Notes: generated by a model not told the origin, from the sequence alone. Positions 15,824 through 24,600 are shown, counted from the first letter of the stretch. The stretch: 64,000 bases of DNA from Pseudonocardia sp. 73-21 (GCF_001899645.1 NZ_MKVV01000043.1:26090-90089); one strand, 5' to 3'. A program made the numbers and translations.

Positions 15824-16969
15824 ATGGACTACGGATTCAGTGCCGAGCAGGAGGCGTTCCGCCAGGAGCTGCGCGCCTTCTCCACGAAGGAGCTCGCCCC
15901 GCACTACCGCTCCGACGACCTCGCCGCCACGCTGCGGCCCGACCTCGCACCCACCCTGGCCCGCATGGGCCTGACCGGCCTGCGGGTGCCGGAGCGGTTC
16001 GGCGGCCAGGAGGCCGACGCCGTCACCACCGGGATGGCCGCCGAGGAGGTGTCGCGCGCCGACTTCAACGCCTGCTACCTGCTGCTCAACAGTGCGCTGG
16101 TCAGTGAGATCCTGCTGGCCGGGGCCGGTGAGGAGCAGCTGGCCCGCTGGCTGCCCCCGATCGCGTCGGGTGCATCGGTGCCCGCCCTTTGCCTGACCGA
16201 ACCGGCACAGGGCTCCGACGCGGCCAACCTGCAGCTGCGGGCCGAGCCCGACGGCGCCGGCTGGCGCCTGTTCGGCGAGAAGACGTCGATCTCCCTGGGC
16301 ATGCACGCCGACGTCGGCGCCGTCTTCGCGCGAACCGGTGGGCCGGGCGCGCGGGGGGTCTCCGCGTTCATGGTCGACCTGGGCGACGAGCACCTGGCCC
16401 GCACCCCGCTCGACGACCACGGCAGCCGGGCCATCGGACGCGCCAGCCTGTACTTCGACGGCCTACCGGTGGGTCGCGACCAGCTCATCGGCACCGAGGG
16501 TGAGGGATTCATCTCGGTGATGAAGGGGTTCGACTACTCGCGTGCCGTCATCGGCCTCATGTGCCTGGGGATCGCGTCCGCGGCACTCGACGACGCCTTC
16601 GCCTACGCCCGCGAGCGGGAGGCGTTCGGCAAGCCGATCGGGACCTTCCAGGGGCTGGCCTTCCCGCTCGTCGAGTGCGCCACCCATCTGCGGGCCGCCC
16701 GGTTGCTCTGTTACGAGGCGCTGGCGCTGAAGGACGCCGGGCGGGACCCGGCCGTGCCCGCGAACATGGCCAAGTGGTGGGCGCCCAAGCTCGCCGCCGA
16801 CATCGTGCACCAGTCGCTGCTCACGTTCGGGCACGCCGGGTGGTCCACCGACAACCCGCAGGGGCAGCGCCTGCGCGACGTCATCGGCCTCGAGATCGGT
16901 GACGGCACCGCGCAGATCGCCAAGCTCGTCGTCGCGCGGCACCTGCTCGGCCGGGCGTTCGCGCCGTGA
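15824..16969 (+). CDS. aliB: Cyclohexanecarboxyl-CoA dehydrogenase-like acyl-CoA dehydrogenase (AliB-like)
   Basis: 381-residue FAD enzyme predicted to convert cyclohexanecarboxyl-CoA to cyclohex-1-ene-1-carboxyl-CoA. Signatures include LCLTEPAQGSDAANLQ and REAFGKPIGTFQGL. Notably, the canonical catalytic glutamate in the C-terminal EGT motif is replaced: the sequence reads IGDGTAQIAKL, with Asp360. An acidic residue at Asp80 (SRADFNACY) lies in the region where alicyclic acyl-CoA dehydrogenases are reported to carry an aspartate base. That equivalence needs an alignment. The stop overlaps the GTG of the BadK-like gene by four bases. Confidence 0.75.
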   Translation: MDYGFSAEQEAFRQELRAFSTKELAPHYRSDDLAATLRPDLAPTLARMGLTGLRVPERFGGQEADAVTTGMAAEEVSRADFNACYLLLNSALVSEILLAGAGEEQLARWLPPIASGASVPALCLTEPAQGSDAANLQLRAEPDGAGWRLFGEKTSISLGMHADVGAVFARTGGPGARGVSAFMVDLGDEHLARTPLDDHGSRAIGRASLYFDGLPVGRDQLIGTEGEGFISVMKGFDYSRAVIGLMCLGIASAALDDAFAYAREREAFGKPIGTFQGLAFPLVECATHLRAARLLCYEALALKDAGRDPAVPANMAKWWAPKLAADIVHQSLLTFGHAGWSTDNPQGQRLRDVIGLEIGDGTAQIAKLVVARHLLGRAFAP

Positions 16970-17742
16970 CCACACCCGTGCTCGCCGCGCGCACGGAGGG
17001 ACGCGTCCGGCACCTCACGTTCGACCGGCCCGACGCGCTCAACGCCCTCAACGGCGACGTCCTCGCGGCGCTGGAGAGCGAGCTCGCCGCCGTCGCGGCG
17101 GACCAGGAGATCGGCGCGGTGCTGCTCGACGGCGCGGGCGGGCGCGCCTTCTGCGCCGGCGCGGACCTGAACGAGCTCGCCGGGCTCGACGCCGCCGCCG
17201 CCCACGACCTCATCCGACGTGGGCAGCGGATCGTGACGGCGCTGGAGGAACTCCCGGTCCCGGTGGTCGCGGCCGTCGACGGCTACGCGCTGGGCGGCGG
17301 CTTCGAGATCGCGTTGGCCTGCCCGGTGCTGCTGGCGTCGGACCGCAGCCGGTTCGGGCTGCCCGAGTCGCGGCTCGGCCTGGTCCCCGGCTACGGCGGA
17401 ACGCAGCGGCTGCGCCGTTCGGTCGGGCACGCCGCGGCGCTCACGCTCCTGCTCACCGGGCGCCCGGTCGACGCCGACCGGGCGTGGGCACTCGGCCTGC
17501 TCTCGGCACCCCCAGAGTCACCACCCGATCTGGCCCGGACCGCGGGAGAGCTGGCCGCCGACCTCGCCGCTCTGAGCCGGCCCAATCTCGGGCTGATCCT
17601 GCAGGCCGCCCGCTCCCCCGTCGACACCTCGGAGGGGCTGCGGCAGGAGGCCGCGCTCTGTGCGCTCGCGATCTCCTCCCGCGACGGTCAGGAAGGGATC
17701 CGGGCCTTCCGCGAGAAGCGCGCACCCCGCTTCGACCGCTGA
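16966..17742 (+). CDS. badK: Cyclohex-1-ene-1-carboxyl-CoA hydratase (BadK-like), enoyl-CoA hydratase
   Basis: 258-residue crotonase. It shows RPDALNALN, AFCAGADL (oxyanion hole), ALGGGFEIALAC and the two catalytic-type glutamates region in FGLPESRLGLVPGYGGTQRL. It ends with the usual FREKRAPRF. In the cluster it would hydrate the ring double bond to give 2-hydroxycyclohexane-1-carboxyl-CoA for the BadH-like dehydrogenase. The GTG start at 16966 overlaps the preceding stop (GTGA). A general enoyl-CoA hydratase would look the same, so the specific name rests on gene context. Confidence 0.72.
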   Translation: MTTPVLAARTEGRVRHLTFDRPDALNALNGDVLAALESELAAVAADQEIGAVLLDGAGGRAFCAGADLNELAGLDAAAAHDLIRRGQRIVTALEELPVPVVAAVDGYALGGGFEIALACPVLLASDRSRFGLPESRLGLVPGYGGTQRLRRSVGHAAALTLLLTGRPVDADRAWALGLLSAPPESPPDLARTAGELAADLAALSRPNLGLILQAARSPVDTSEGLRQEAALCALAISSRDGQEGIRAFREKRAPRFDR

Positions 17743-17755
17743 GGTCCGGCCCCGG

Positions 17756-19384
17756 CTACCCGTTGAGGAGCTCGCGGAGCTTGAACTTCTGGATCTTCCC
17801 GGTGAGGGTCCGCGGCAGGGCGTCGACCAGTTCCAGCCGCTCCGGGAGGTACTGCGTGGCCGTGCCCAGCGCACGCAGGTGCGCGGTGAGGTCGTCGAGG
17901 GTCGGGCCGGCACCCTCCCGGGCGACCACGAACGCACAGGCCCGCTCCCCCAGCCTCGGGTCGGGCATCGCGACGAGCGCGACCTCGGCGACGTCGGGGT
18001 GGCTGTAGATCAGGTTCTCGATCTCGACGACGGGGATGTTCTCCCCGCCGCGGATGATGATGTCCTTGGACCGGCCGGTGATCCGGAGGTAACCGTCGGC
18101 GTCGATGCGCGCGAGGTCACCGGTGTCGAACCAGCCCTCGGGATCGAGCCCGCGCAGGTCGGGACGTTTGAGGTAGCCGCCGAAGAGGCTGTCGGCGCGC
18201 AGCTGCAGGCGACCCTCCGCGTCCGCCGGGGCGGCCTCCCCGTGGTGGCCGAGGATCCGCAGCTCGACACCCGGCAGCGGGTAGCCGTCGGTCTCGAAGA
18301 CCCGCTCGTCGGGATCGTCCGGGCCGGTCAGGGTGACCGCACCCATCTCGCTCATGCCCCAGCCCGAGCTGATCCGGGCCGACATCGCCTTCGTCGCCCG
18401 CCGGACCAGGTCACGGGGCACCGGCGCACCGGCGCAGAGGAACAGCCGGAAGGTCGCGAAGGCGTCCGGATCGGCTTCGGCCGCCTCGGTCAGGTCGGTG
18501 AGGAAGGGGGTCGAGGCCATGGAGAACGAGATGGCCTCGGAGCGGATGATCTCCACGGCGTGCGCGGGCCGCCAGACGTCCTGCAGGACGACCGTCATGC
18601 CCCGCATCAGCGGCATCATCAGGCCGTACAGGAACCCGGTCTGGTGGGCCAGCGGCGAGGCCATCAGCACCGTGTCCGCGGCGGTGAGACCGAGCCGGTC
18701 GGCGAAGTCACGCACGTTGCACAGGGCGGTGTTCGAGGTGACCATCACGCCCTTCGGCTCCCCGGTGGTGCCCGAGGTGTAGGCGAGCTGGGTGACGTCG
18801 TCGGGTCCCGGCGCGCGACGCGCGAACTCCTCCCGGTCGGCGGCGGTCGGCGTGCGGGACAGCAGCCGCTCCTCGAAATCGCCCCCGCCGTCCGGACGCA
18901 CCGTGACCACGTTCTGCAGCGCGGGGAGCATCCCGCCGAGCTCGGCGGCCAGGGACTCGTGGTCGAAACCGTTGAACGTCTCGGGCGCGACGAACACCAC
19001 GGACTCGGCCAGCCCCAGCATGAACTCCAGCTCGCGCCGGCGGAATATCGACATCAGGGCGTTGGTGACCGCGCCCACCCGCAGGCACGCCAGGTGGAGT
19101 GCGGCGAGCTGCCACCAGTTCGGCAGCTGGATCGAGACCACCTGACCCGGCCTGATCCCGAGGTCGAGCAGGCCCGCCGCGATGCGGTCCGCGCGCTCCG
19201 CGAGCTCGCGGTAGGTGAGGCTGTGCCGCGCATGATCGGCGTCGACGTGCCCGATGACGGCGACCTGGTCCGGATGAGCGGCCACAGCGTCGTCGAAGTA
19301 GGACAGCAGGGTCCGGTTCGGCCAGTAGGTACGGGCCATGCGGTCCCGGTACTCGTCACTGAAGTCCGCGGTCAGGAGGGTCAT
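17756..19384 (-). CDS. aliA: Cyclohexanecarboxylate-CoA ligase (AliA-like)
   Basis: 542-residue ANL-family ligase that would activate cyclohexanecarboxylate, the entry step of the pathway. Motifs are YTSGTTGEPKGVMV (A3), WGMSEMGAVT (A5), WFDTGDLARIDADGYLRITG (A7) and RSKDIIIRGGENIPVVEIEN (A8), with the C-terminal catalytic lysine in RTLTGKIQKFKL. The N-terminal YWPNRTLLSYFDDAV resembles AliA and related alicyclic or cyclohexene carboxylate ligases. The ATG at 19382-19384 has GGGAG upstream; longer in-frame extensions look non-coding. It is convergent with the BadK-like gene, 14 bp apart, and divergent from a CocE-like hydrolase. Confidence 0.78.
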   Translation of the reverse strand: MTLLTADFSDEYRDRMARTYWPNRTLLSYFDDAVAAHPDQVAVIGHVDADHARHSLTYRELAERADRIAAGLLDLGIRPGQVVSIQLPNWWQLAALHLACLRVGAVTNALMSIFRRRELEFMLGLAESVVFVAPETFNGFDHESLAAELGGMLPALQNVVTVRPDGGGDFEERLLSRTPTAADREEFARRAPGPDDVTQLAYTSGTTGEPKGVMVTSNTALCNVRDFADRLGLTAADTVLMASPLAHQTGFLYGLMMPLMRGMTVVLQDVWRPAHAVEIIRSEAISFSMASTPFLTDLTEAAEADPDAFATFRLFLCAGAPVPRDLVRRATKAMSARISSGWGMSEMGAVTLTGPDDPDERVFETDGYPLPGVELRILGHHGEAAPADAEGRLQLRADSLFGGYLKRPDLRGLDPEGWFDTGDLARIDADGYLRITGRSKDIIIRGGENIPVVEIENLIYSHPDVAEVALVAMPDPRLGERACAFVVAREGAGPTLDDLTAHLRALGTATQYLPERLELVDALPRTLTGKIQKFKLRELLNG

Positions 19385-19805
19385 CGTCGACTCCCGGAGT
19401 GGGTGGGATCCTGTGCCGATCATGGTTCGATCGCCGCCCGAGCCCGGATGGGCCGGTGGACGCCGGCGCAGGCGACGCGGACAGCAGGGCGAACACCACT
19501 GCGGCAACGACCGTACCCAACCATGCGCCCCGTGCCCCAGCGCCCCGAACCGGAAGTCCGTGCGGTTCGGACACCAGCTCCGACATCCGGGATCGAAAGC
19601 GGGCACTGGTGCGCACCATGATTTCTGGAGCGCCAGCGCCTGGGCCGCGGTGGCCCCGACGTGCCGGGCGCCCGGTCGTGGACGTCGCTCGGGATCTGGG
19701 TACCAGTGCCGGGCAGCGATGTCGGGGACCTGTCGGTGGAGCATCGCCACACCCCCTACCGCCCAGGATTACAGTGCCACCAAATTGAATTGAGGTCCCT
19801 ATCAA

Positions 19806-21527
19806 GTGGAGTTCGAGATGGCCCCTGTCGGCACCCCCGTACTGGACCGGCCGTGGCGGCGGCCGGGTGGCCTGCGCTACGCCGCCGGGCGGGCACGCAA
19901 CTTCCTGCGGCCCCCGGTGACGGTCTGGGAGCCGACCCCGGGGACGGTCGTGTCGGAGCGGAACGCGGAGGTGGTGACCCGCGACGGCACCGTGCTGCGG
20001 GTCAACGTCTACCGGCCCCCGGGGGACGGGCCATTCCCGGTGCTGATGTCCGCGCACCCCTACCGCAAGGACACGCTGCCGCGGCGCAGGGGGCGACGCT
20101 CGATCGTCGCGGCGCAGTACCGGCTCATGAACCAGCCCGCCCCGGTCGAGCACTCGACGCTGACCGGGTGGGAGGCACCGGACCCGGCCTGGTGGGTGGA
20201 GCAGGGCTATGCGGTGGTCAATGCCGATCTCCGCGGGGCGGGCACCTCCGACGGGGTGGGGTCGCTGCTCTCCGATCAGGAGGCCGAGGACGTCTACGAC
20301 CTGGTCGAGTGGGCCGGTGCCCAGGCCTGGTCGGCCGGGAAGGTCGGTCTGGTCGGCGTGTCCTACCTGGCGATGTCGCAGTACAAGGCCGCTGCTCTGG
20401 GGCCGCCGAGCCTGGCGGCGATCTGCCCCTGGGAGGGGATGACCGACATCTACCGCGACCTGATGTGTCCCGGTGGTGTGTACGAGAAGGGTTTCGCCAC
20501 GATCTGGACGGCAGCCAGCTCCCGGGTGGCCCGACTGAGCGTGAACATGGGCCGGGAACGCAGCCACCGCCCGCTGCGCGACGACTGGTGGCAGTCCTAC
20601 GCCCCCGACCTCGCCAGGATCACCGTGCCGATGCTGGTCTGCGCCAGCTTCTCCGACAACAACCTGCACAGCCGCGGATCGTTCCGGGCGTTCGAGCGGG
20701 TCGGGTCCGCCGACCGGTTCGCCTACACGCACCGGGGCCCCAAGTGGGCCACCTTCTACAGCGCCGGAGCGCGGCAGGCCCAGAAGGACTTCTTCGACCG
20801 GTACCTGTGCGGCGACCCCGTCGCCCCGCCCCCACCGGTGCGGCTCGAGGTACGCGAGAACGGCGACGACGTCCTCGAGGTCCGCAACGAGCAGGAGTGG
20901 CCCCTGGCCCGCACCGAGTGGCGGTCGCTGTACCTCGCACCCGGCGGGCACCTCACCGACTCCGTCCCCGAGCGACCGGGACACATCGGCTTCAACCCCC
21001 GACGTCGCGCGGCCGCGTTCACCTACACCGTGCCGGAGGACCTGGAGCTGACCGGACCCATGGCGGCGAGGCTGTGGGTCGAAGTCGACGGAGGCGACGA
21101 CATCACCCTGTTCGTGGGCATCGAGAAATGGCGCGGAGACCGGTGGATACCGTTCGCCGGGTCCTACGGCTACGGCCGGGACCGGGTCACCACCGGCTGG
21201 CAGCGGGCGTCCCTCCGCGCGCTCGACCCGGCACGATCGACCGAGGAGCAGCCTGTCCACACCTTCCTCGACCCCCAGCCACTACGCCCGGGCGAGTGCG
21301 TCGGCGTCGACGTCGCCCTCGGCCCGTCATCCACCGTGTTCCGCGCCGGCGAGGCGCTGCGTCTGCTCGTCGCCGGGCGCTGGCTGACCCCGCACAACCC
21401 GCTCACAGGACAGTTCCCCGCCCGCTACCGGCACAGCACCGCGACCCGGTCGTACCTGCGGTGGGGCGCCGATCGCCCCGCACGCCTGCTCGTCCCCGCG
21501 ATCCCGCACCGGCGACAGGCACCATAG
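19806..21527 (+). CDS. CocE/NonD-family hydrolase (X-prolyl dipeptidyl-peptidase fold)
   Basis: 573-residue serine hydrolase. The N-terminal alpha/beta domain has VTRDGTVLRVNVYRP, MSAHPYRKD, WVEQGYAVVNADLRGAGTSDG and the nucleophile elbow GVSYLAMSQY (Ser at about residue 190). The catalytic Asp is probably in FSDNN and the His in YTHRGPKW. A C-terminal jelly-roll domain follows (LTGPMAARLWVEVDG to RLLVAGRWL), as in cocaine esterase and glutaryl-7-ACA acylase. It hydrolyses an ester or amide of unknown identity. A GTG at 19806 and an ATG four codons on are both possible starts. It lies beside the alicyclic acid cluster and may supply substrate to it, which is speculation. Confidence 0.82.
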   Translation: MEFEMAPVGTPVLDRPWRRPGGLRYAAGRARNFLRPPVTVWEPTPGTVVSERNAEVVTRDGTVLRVNVYRPPGDGPFPVLMSAHPYRKDTLPRRRGRRSIVAAQYRLMNQPAPVEHSTLTGWEAPDPAWWVEQGYAVVNADLRGAGTSDGVGSLLSDQEAEDVYDLVEWAGAQAWSAGKVGLVGVSYLAMSQYKAAALGPPSLAAICPWEGMTDIYRDLMCPGGVYEKGFATIWTAASSRVARLSVNMGRERSHRPLRDDWWQSYAPDLARITVPMLVCASFSDNNLHSRGSFRAFERVGSADRFAYTHRGPKWATFYSAGARQAQKDFFDRYLCGDPVAPPPPVRLEVRENGDDVLEVRNEQEWPLARTEWRSLYLAPGGHLTDSVPERPGHIGFNPRRRAAAFTYTVPEDLELTGPMAARLWVEVDGGDDITLFVGIEKWRGDRWIPFAGSYGYGRDRVTTGWQRASLRALDPARSTEEQPVHTFLDPQPLRPGECVGVDVALGPSSTVFRAGEALRLLVAGRWLTPHNPLTGQFPARYRHSTATRSYLRWGADRPARLLVPAIPHRRQAP

Positions 21528-21540
21528 GTCGCGCGTCGGT

Positions 21541-21738
21541 GTGCCGCGAAGGATCGGGTCATCGGGATACGACGACGGCTTCGGGTGGGATCTGCAGATC
21601 GATGACCAGGGGCCGTACCGAGAGCGCCTTCCGGCCTGGGTGTGGGACGACGTGCGCCGCTGCGTGCCCGCCGAGCTGCGGGTGGCGCTGACCGCTCTCC
21701 CCATCCGAGGGCGTCTCAGTTGTCACGCCGCATTCTGA
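21541..21738 (+). CDS. Short hypothetical ORF, possibly a gene remnant
   Basis: A 65-codon frame from GTG begins MPRRIGSSGYDDGFGWDLQI and continues with an aromatic-rich stretch (AWVWDDVRRCVPAELRVAL). The composition looks like real protein rather than a shadow frame, but I do not recognise the family and there is no clear ribosome binding site. It may be the broken end of a larger gene. Confidence 0.3.
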   Translation: MPRRIGSSGYDDGFGWDLQIDDQGPYRERLPAWVWDDVRRCVPAELRVALTALPIRGRLSCHAAF

Positions 21739-21823
21739 TCGTCATGTTGACAATTCTGTGTACGCCCTCCGAGGAGGTCCCACTCCGTACACCCCGTACT
21801 GGATCCGTCCGCGCGGCTCCACG

Positions 21824-23245
21824 TCATATTCCCAGTGCGGCGCGCAGACGGGGCGCGTGGCGGCGCGCGACCGGGATGGACTCGTAGCCATGGTGCTGCG
21901 TACTCACCGTGAGCGTCCCCGTGCCGGCGCCTTGGCCGACCTCTCGTATCCGGTGCAGATTGACGAGGTAGCTCCGGTGCACGCGCAGGAATCCCGACGA
22001 TCCGAGCGTGTGTTCGATGTTGTCGATCCCGTGGTCGGCGGCCCGTACCCGTCCGCGGTCCGTGACGAGCCAGACGATGTGCCGGTCGGCCGCCGCATAG
22101 CGGATCTCCTGCGGCGACAGGATGATCAAGTGGCTCTCGTGGACGCCGACGACACGCACCGGGGCCTCCCCGACCGCGGCCGCGCTGGTGTCGTCGATCG
22201 GATGTGAACCGTCCGCGTCGAGTGTGCTCACAAGCAGGATGCCGATGAACCTGCCGCCGTGGTGCACGGGACTCACCCTGAACGCCATCTGCTCGTGCAG
22301 GAGGTTGACACGGAAGTCGCCGGTCCATGACGGATCCGACCCGAAGTGGGCCTCCGCGGTGGCCGCGATCTCCCTGAGCTCGACCGAGAGGAACCTCCGA
22401 CGTGGGGTCGGTTCCACGGCAGCCACCGGAGGGAGGTGACTACCGAGATCGTGGGCGTATTCGTTGGCCGCCACGACATTGCCGGCGACGTCAGCGACCA
22501 CGACGGCCTCGCGCGTTGCCGCACTTTCCGCTGCCGCCATGAACGCCGCGAGCAGGGCTCTGCCCTCTCGGACCGCCTCCTCCCGCAACTGCGCACGGAT
22601 GGAGGTGACGGCCCGCTCCATCCCGTCGGGAGGGCCGCACGCGGATCTCCAGAACGACACGGTGACGGCGCCGATGGGTCGGCCGGTCACGGCGTCGCTG
22701 ACCGAGATCCCGTGGGAGGTCCAGTCGTGAAGTGCTTCCCGCCAGTGCTCCGGCCCCCGGACCGAGACGGGAAAGGGCCTGCCCAGCGAGGTGCCGAGCC
22801 CGTTGGTGCCGGTGGTGGACTCCGACCAGGTGTACAGGGGCGCGAGGCCGACGTCCTCTGCACGCCGTCGGGTGCTGCCGCCGCCCCACGAACCCAGGAT
22901 CCGTCCCGACCCGTCGGTCACGGTGGTGAGCGATCCGTCCGTACCCGACGCGATGGCGCCGGCGACGCCGCCGAGTTGGGCGACGACGTTCGCGTGCAGC
23001 AACGACCTGATGCTCGTGGTGTCGGCGCCTCCGGCCCGCGGCGGGGCTGCATCCCATGGATCCACCCCGTACAGGTCCCTGCTGCGCTGCCAGGACAACA
23101 AGATCACGTCGGGAACCCCCCGAACGTCATCCTCGCCCGCCACGAACCGCTCCCACGCCGCCCGCGTCGATCGGCCGCCCTCGTCGAATGCCTGCACCGG
23201 CGCAGACGGCAGCGCCTCCCCGTTCTCGACGATCACGCCGCTCAC
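21824..23245 (-). CDS. AcoR-like GAF/PAS sensor with LytTR DNA-binding domain
   Basis: 473-residue regulator. The N-terminal half looks like the sensory part of AcoR/PspF-type activators: LLSWQRSRDLYGVDP, TDGSGRILG, SESTTGTNGLGTSLGRPFPV and DWTSHGISVSDAVTGRPIGA. A PAS-like middle section follows (VVADVAGNVVAANEYAHDL, with FRVSPVHHGGRFIGILL). Instead of an AAA+ or Fis-type output, the C-terminus is a LytTR domain (VGVHESHLIILSPQEIRYAA, FLRVHRSYLVNLHRIREV). It would bind DNA directly without needing sigma-54. The GTG start has AGGAG seven bases upstream. It is divergent from the SufR/ArsR-like regulator, so the two may share a promoter region. Confidence 0.8.
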   Translation of the reverse strand: MSGVIVENGEALPSAPVQAFDEGGRSTRAAWERFVAGEDDVRGVPDVILLSWQRSRDLYGVDPWDAAPPRAGGADTTSIRSLLHANVVAQLGGVAGAIASGTDGSLTTVTDGSGRILGSWGGGSTRRRAEDVGLAPLYTWSESTTGTNGLGTSLGRPFPVSVRGPEHWREALHDWTSHGISVSDAVTGRPIGAVTVSFWRSACGPPDGMERAVTSIRAQLREEAVREGRALLAAFMAAAESAATREAVVVADVAGNVVAANEYAHDLGSHLPPVAAVEPTPRRRFLSVELREIAATAEAHFGSDPSWTGDFRVNLLHEQMAFRVSPVHHGGRFIGILLVSTLDADGSHPIDDTSAAAVGEAPVRVVGVHESHLIILSPQEIRYAAADRHIVWLVTDRGRVRAADHGIDNIEHTLGSSGFLRVHRSYLVNLHRIREVGQGAGTGTLTVSTQHHGYESIPVARRHAPRLRAALGI

Positions 23246-23342
23246 CCGCTGCTCCTGCCCGCCCGCGCTCGCCCGTCAGCGCCCTATAACACTATGACGA
23301 TCCGCTTTAATAGGCCAGAGGTGCACGAGGGGAGTCAGTGCC
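23246..23342. promoter_or_regulatory. Divergent promoter region between two regulators
   Basis: This 97-bp gap is noticeably more AT-rich than its surroundings, with TATAACACTATGACG and CTTTAATAGG segments. Promoters for both divergent regulator genes should lie here. No strict palindrome was found. Confidence 0.4.
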
Positions 23343-24050
23343 ATGGTTCAACGCCACCTGGCGCACGAGGCGTTGGCCGTGGCCAGCCGCGTCCAGATGA
23401 TCGACTCGCTTCGCGCGAGCGCCCGATCCCTCACCGCCGCGGAGCTGGCATCGGTCTGTGAGCTGCATGTCAGCACGGTCCGGTTCCACCTCGAGATCCT
23501 CGAAAGGGCGGGGCTGGTGCACAGTCGGTCCGAGCAGAAAGGCACCCGAGGCCGGCCGCGCCATCTGTACACCGCCACCATGGCGGGTGCCCCGCAGTCA
23601 TCCACGGGTGCCGGCTACGAGTTGCTCGCCGGCCTCCTCGCGGCGCACTGGGACGGCACGGCGGACGAGCGGGCGTCGCGCGCCGAACGGGCCGGTCGGG
23701 CCGCGGCGGGCGCGCAGCAGGTCTCGGCGCGGCAGATCTCGGGGTCGCCTCGGAGGTCGCTGTCCCTGCGCGACGCGGTCACCGAGGTCGCTGCCACGTT
23801 CGCCGAGCTCGGTTTCGAGCCGGAACTCGTCACGGAACGGGCAGGCGTGCAGATGAATCTGCACGCCTGTCCGTTCCGCTCGGTGGCCACGGCACACCCG
23901 GAGGTCGTGTGCTCGTTGCACCTCGGACTGATCCGGGGTTCGCTGAGTGAGCTGGGCGGTGCGGCCGAGGCGATCAGCCTGACCCCCTTCGTCGAGCCGC
24001 ATCTGTGCGTCGCCCGCATCGTCGCGGCCGATGAGGTGGCTCTCCCGTGA
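23343..24050 (+). CDS. ArsR/SufR-like winged-helix regulator with C-terminal cysteines
   Basis: 235-residue regulator. The N-terminal winged helix is clear: ALAVASRVQMIDSLRASARS, LTAAELASVCELHVSTVRFH and LEILERAGLVHSR, with the wing GRPRHLYT. The C-terminal domain resembles the metal/Fe-S sensing part of SufR-like proteins. It has Cys residues in NLHACPF, VVCSLHLG and HLCVAR, a pattern that could hold an iron-sulfur cluster. It might sense redox or iron state; the target genes are unknown. The ATG follows GAGGGGAG at a good distance. Downstream genes are broken, so its original operon is lost. Confidence 0.75.
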   Translation: MVQRHLAHEALAVASRVQMIDSLRASARSLTAAELASVCELHVSTVRFHLEILERAGLVHSRSEQKGTRGRPRHLYTATMAGAPQSSTGAGYELLAGLLAAHWDGTADERASRAERAGRAAAGAQQVSARQISGSPRRSLSLRDAVTEVAATFAELGFEPELVTERAGVQMNLHACPFRSVATAHPEVVCSLHLGLIRGSLSELGGAAEAISLTPFVEPHLCVARIVAADEVALP

Positions 24051-24099
24051 GCGCCGGCGACCCGATCCCTGTTCCCCGTGAACATGGAGGTGCAGCGCA

Positions 24100-24312
24100 G
24101 CGTCGAGTTGGACCTTCTTCCTCCGCGAGGCCGCAAGCTTCCCGATCTACGACGGTGGCAACTTCGGCATGCAGCGCCGCCGTGTCCACGGCATCCTGGC
24201 CAGCTCCGACCTCGACCCGAGAGCCCTGATGGACAACAACTACGTCGAGTTCACCAAGGAGATGGAGACCATCGACACCATCGCGACGCCCACACCCGTC
24301 GGAGCCCGCTGA
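24100..24312 (+). pseudogene. C-terminal remnant of an acyl-CoA dehydrogenase-like protein
   Basis: One frame encodes WTFFLREAASFPIYDGGNFG then MQRRRVHGILASSDLDPRAL and a tail ending at a TGA at 24310. This resembles the far C-terminus of some acyl-CoA dehydrogenase-like proteins, but I could not confirm the family. No start codon or N-terminal domain is present in this frame, so it is a tail left by deletion. Confidence 0.35.
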
Positions 24313-24405
24313 GCCCGCGCTGCGATCCGGGCGCTCTGGTTGAGGCCAACGGCCGACTCCGAGGTGGGGGTGCTCGGCCGCTGAGGAGGGGGTGCCGCTC
24401 GCAGG

Positions 24406-24600
24406 TCAGCGGTTTCCCCCTCGTGCCTGACCCGCGCGAATCAGACGCTGGTGGGTGCCGGTCGTCCGGCCTCGCCCTAACCGGAGCCCCTGCTGGCGGC
24501 CGGTGATGTCGAGCTTGGTGTAGATGTTGCGCATGTGGTACTCGACCGTCTTCACCGTGAGGAACAGTTCGGGGACCGCCACGCCGGGAAGATCACGATC
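24406..24600 (-). pseudogene. LuxR-type helix-turn-helix remnant
   Basis: On the minus strand LFLTVKTVEYHMRNIYTKLD followed by ITGRQQ is the recognition half of a LuxR/LAL-type helix-turn-helix. The first helix is compressed (GVAVPELFL instead of G-x-S-x-x-E-I-A-x-x-L-F-L), and nothing like the large sensor/ATPase domain precedes it. It is a fragment of a regulator. Confidence 0.5.

Noticed and set aside
17660..19621. 653-codon open frame on the plus strand over the AliA-like ligase
   Set aside because: The minus strand encodes all ligase motifs in order. The plus-strand frame has no motifs.
19356..21260. 634-codon open frame antisense to the CocE-like hydrolase
   Set aside because: The sense frame shows the GVSYLAM nucleophile elbow and the family fold. 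The antisense is a GC-rich shadow.
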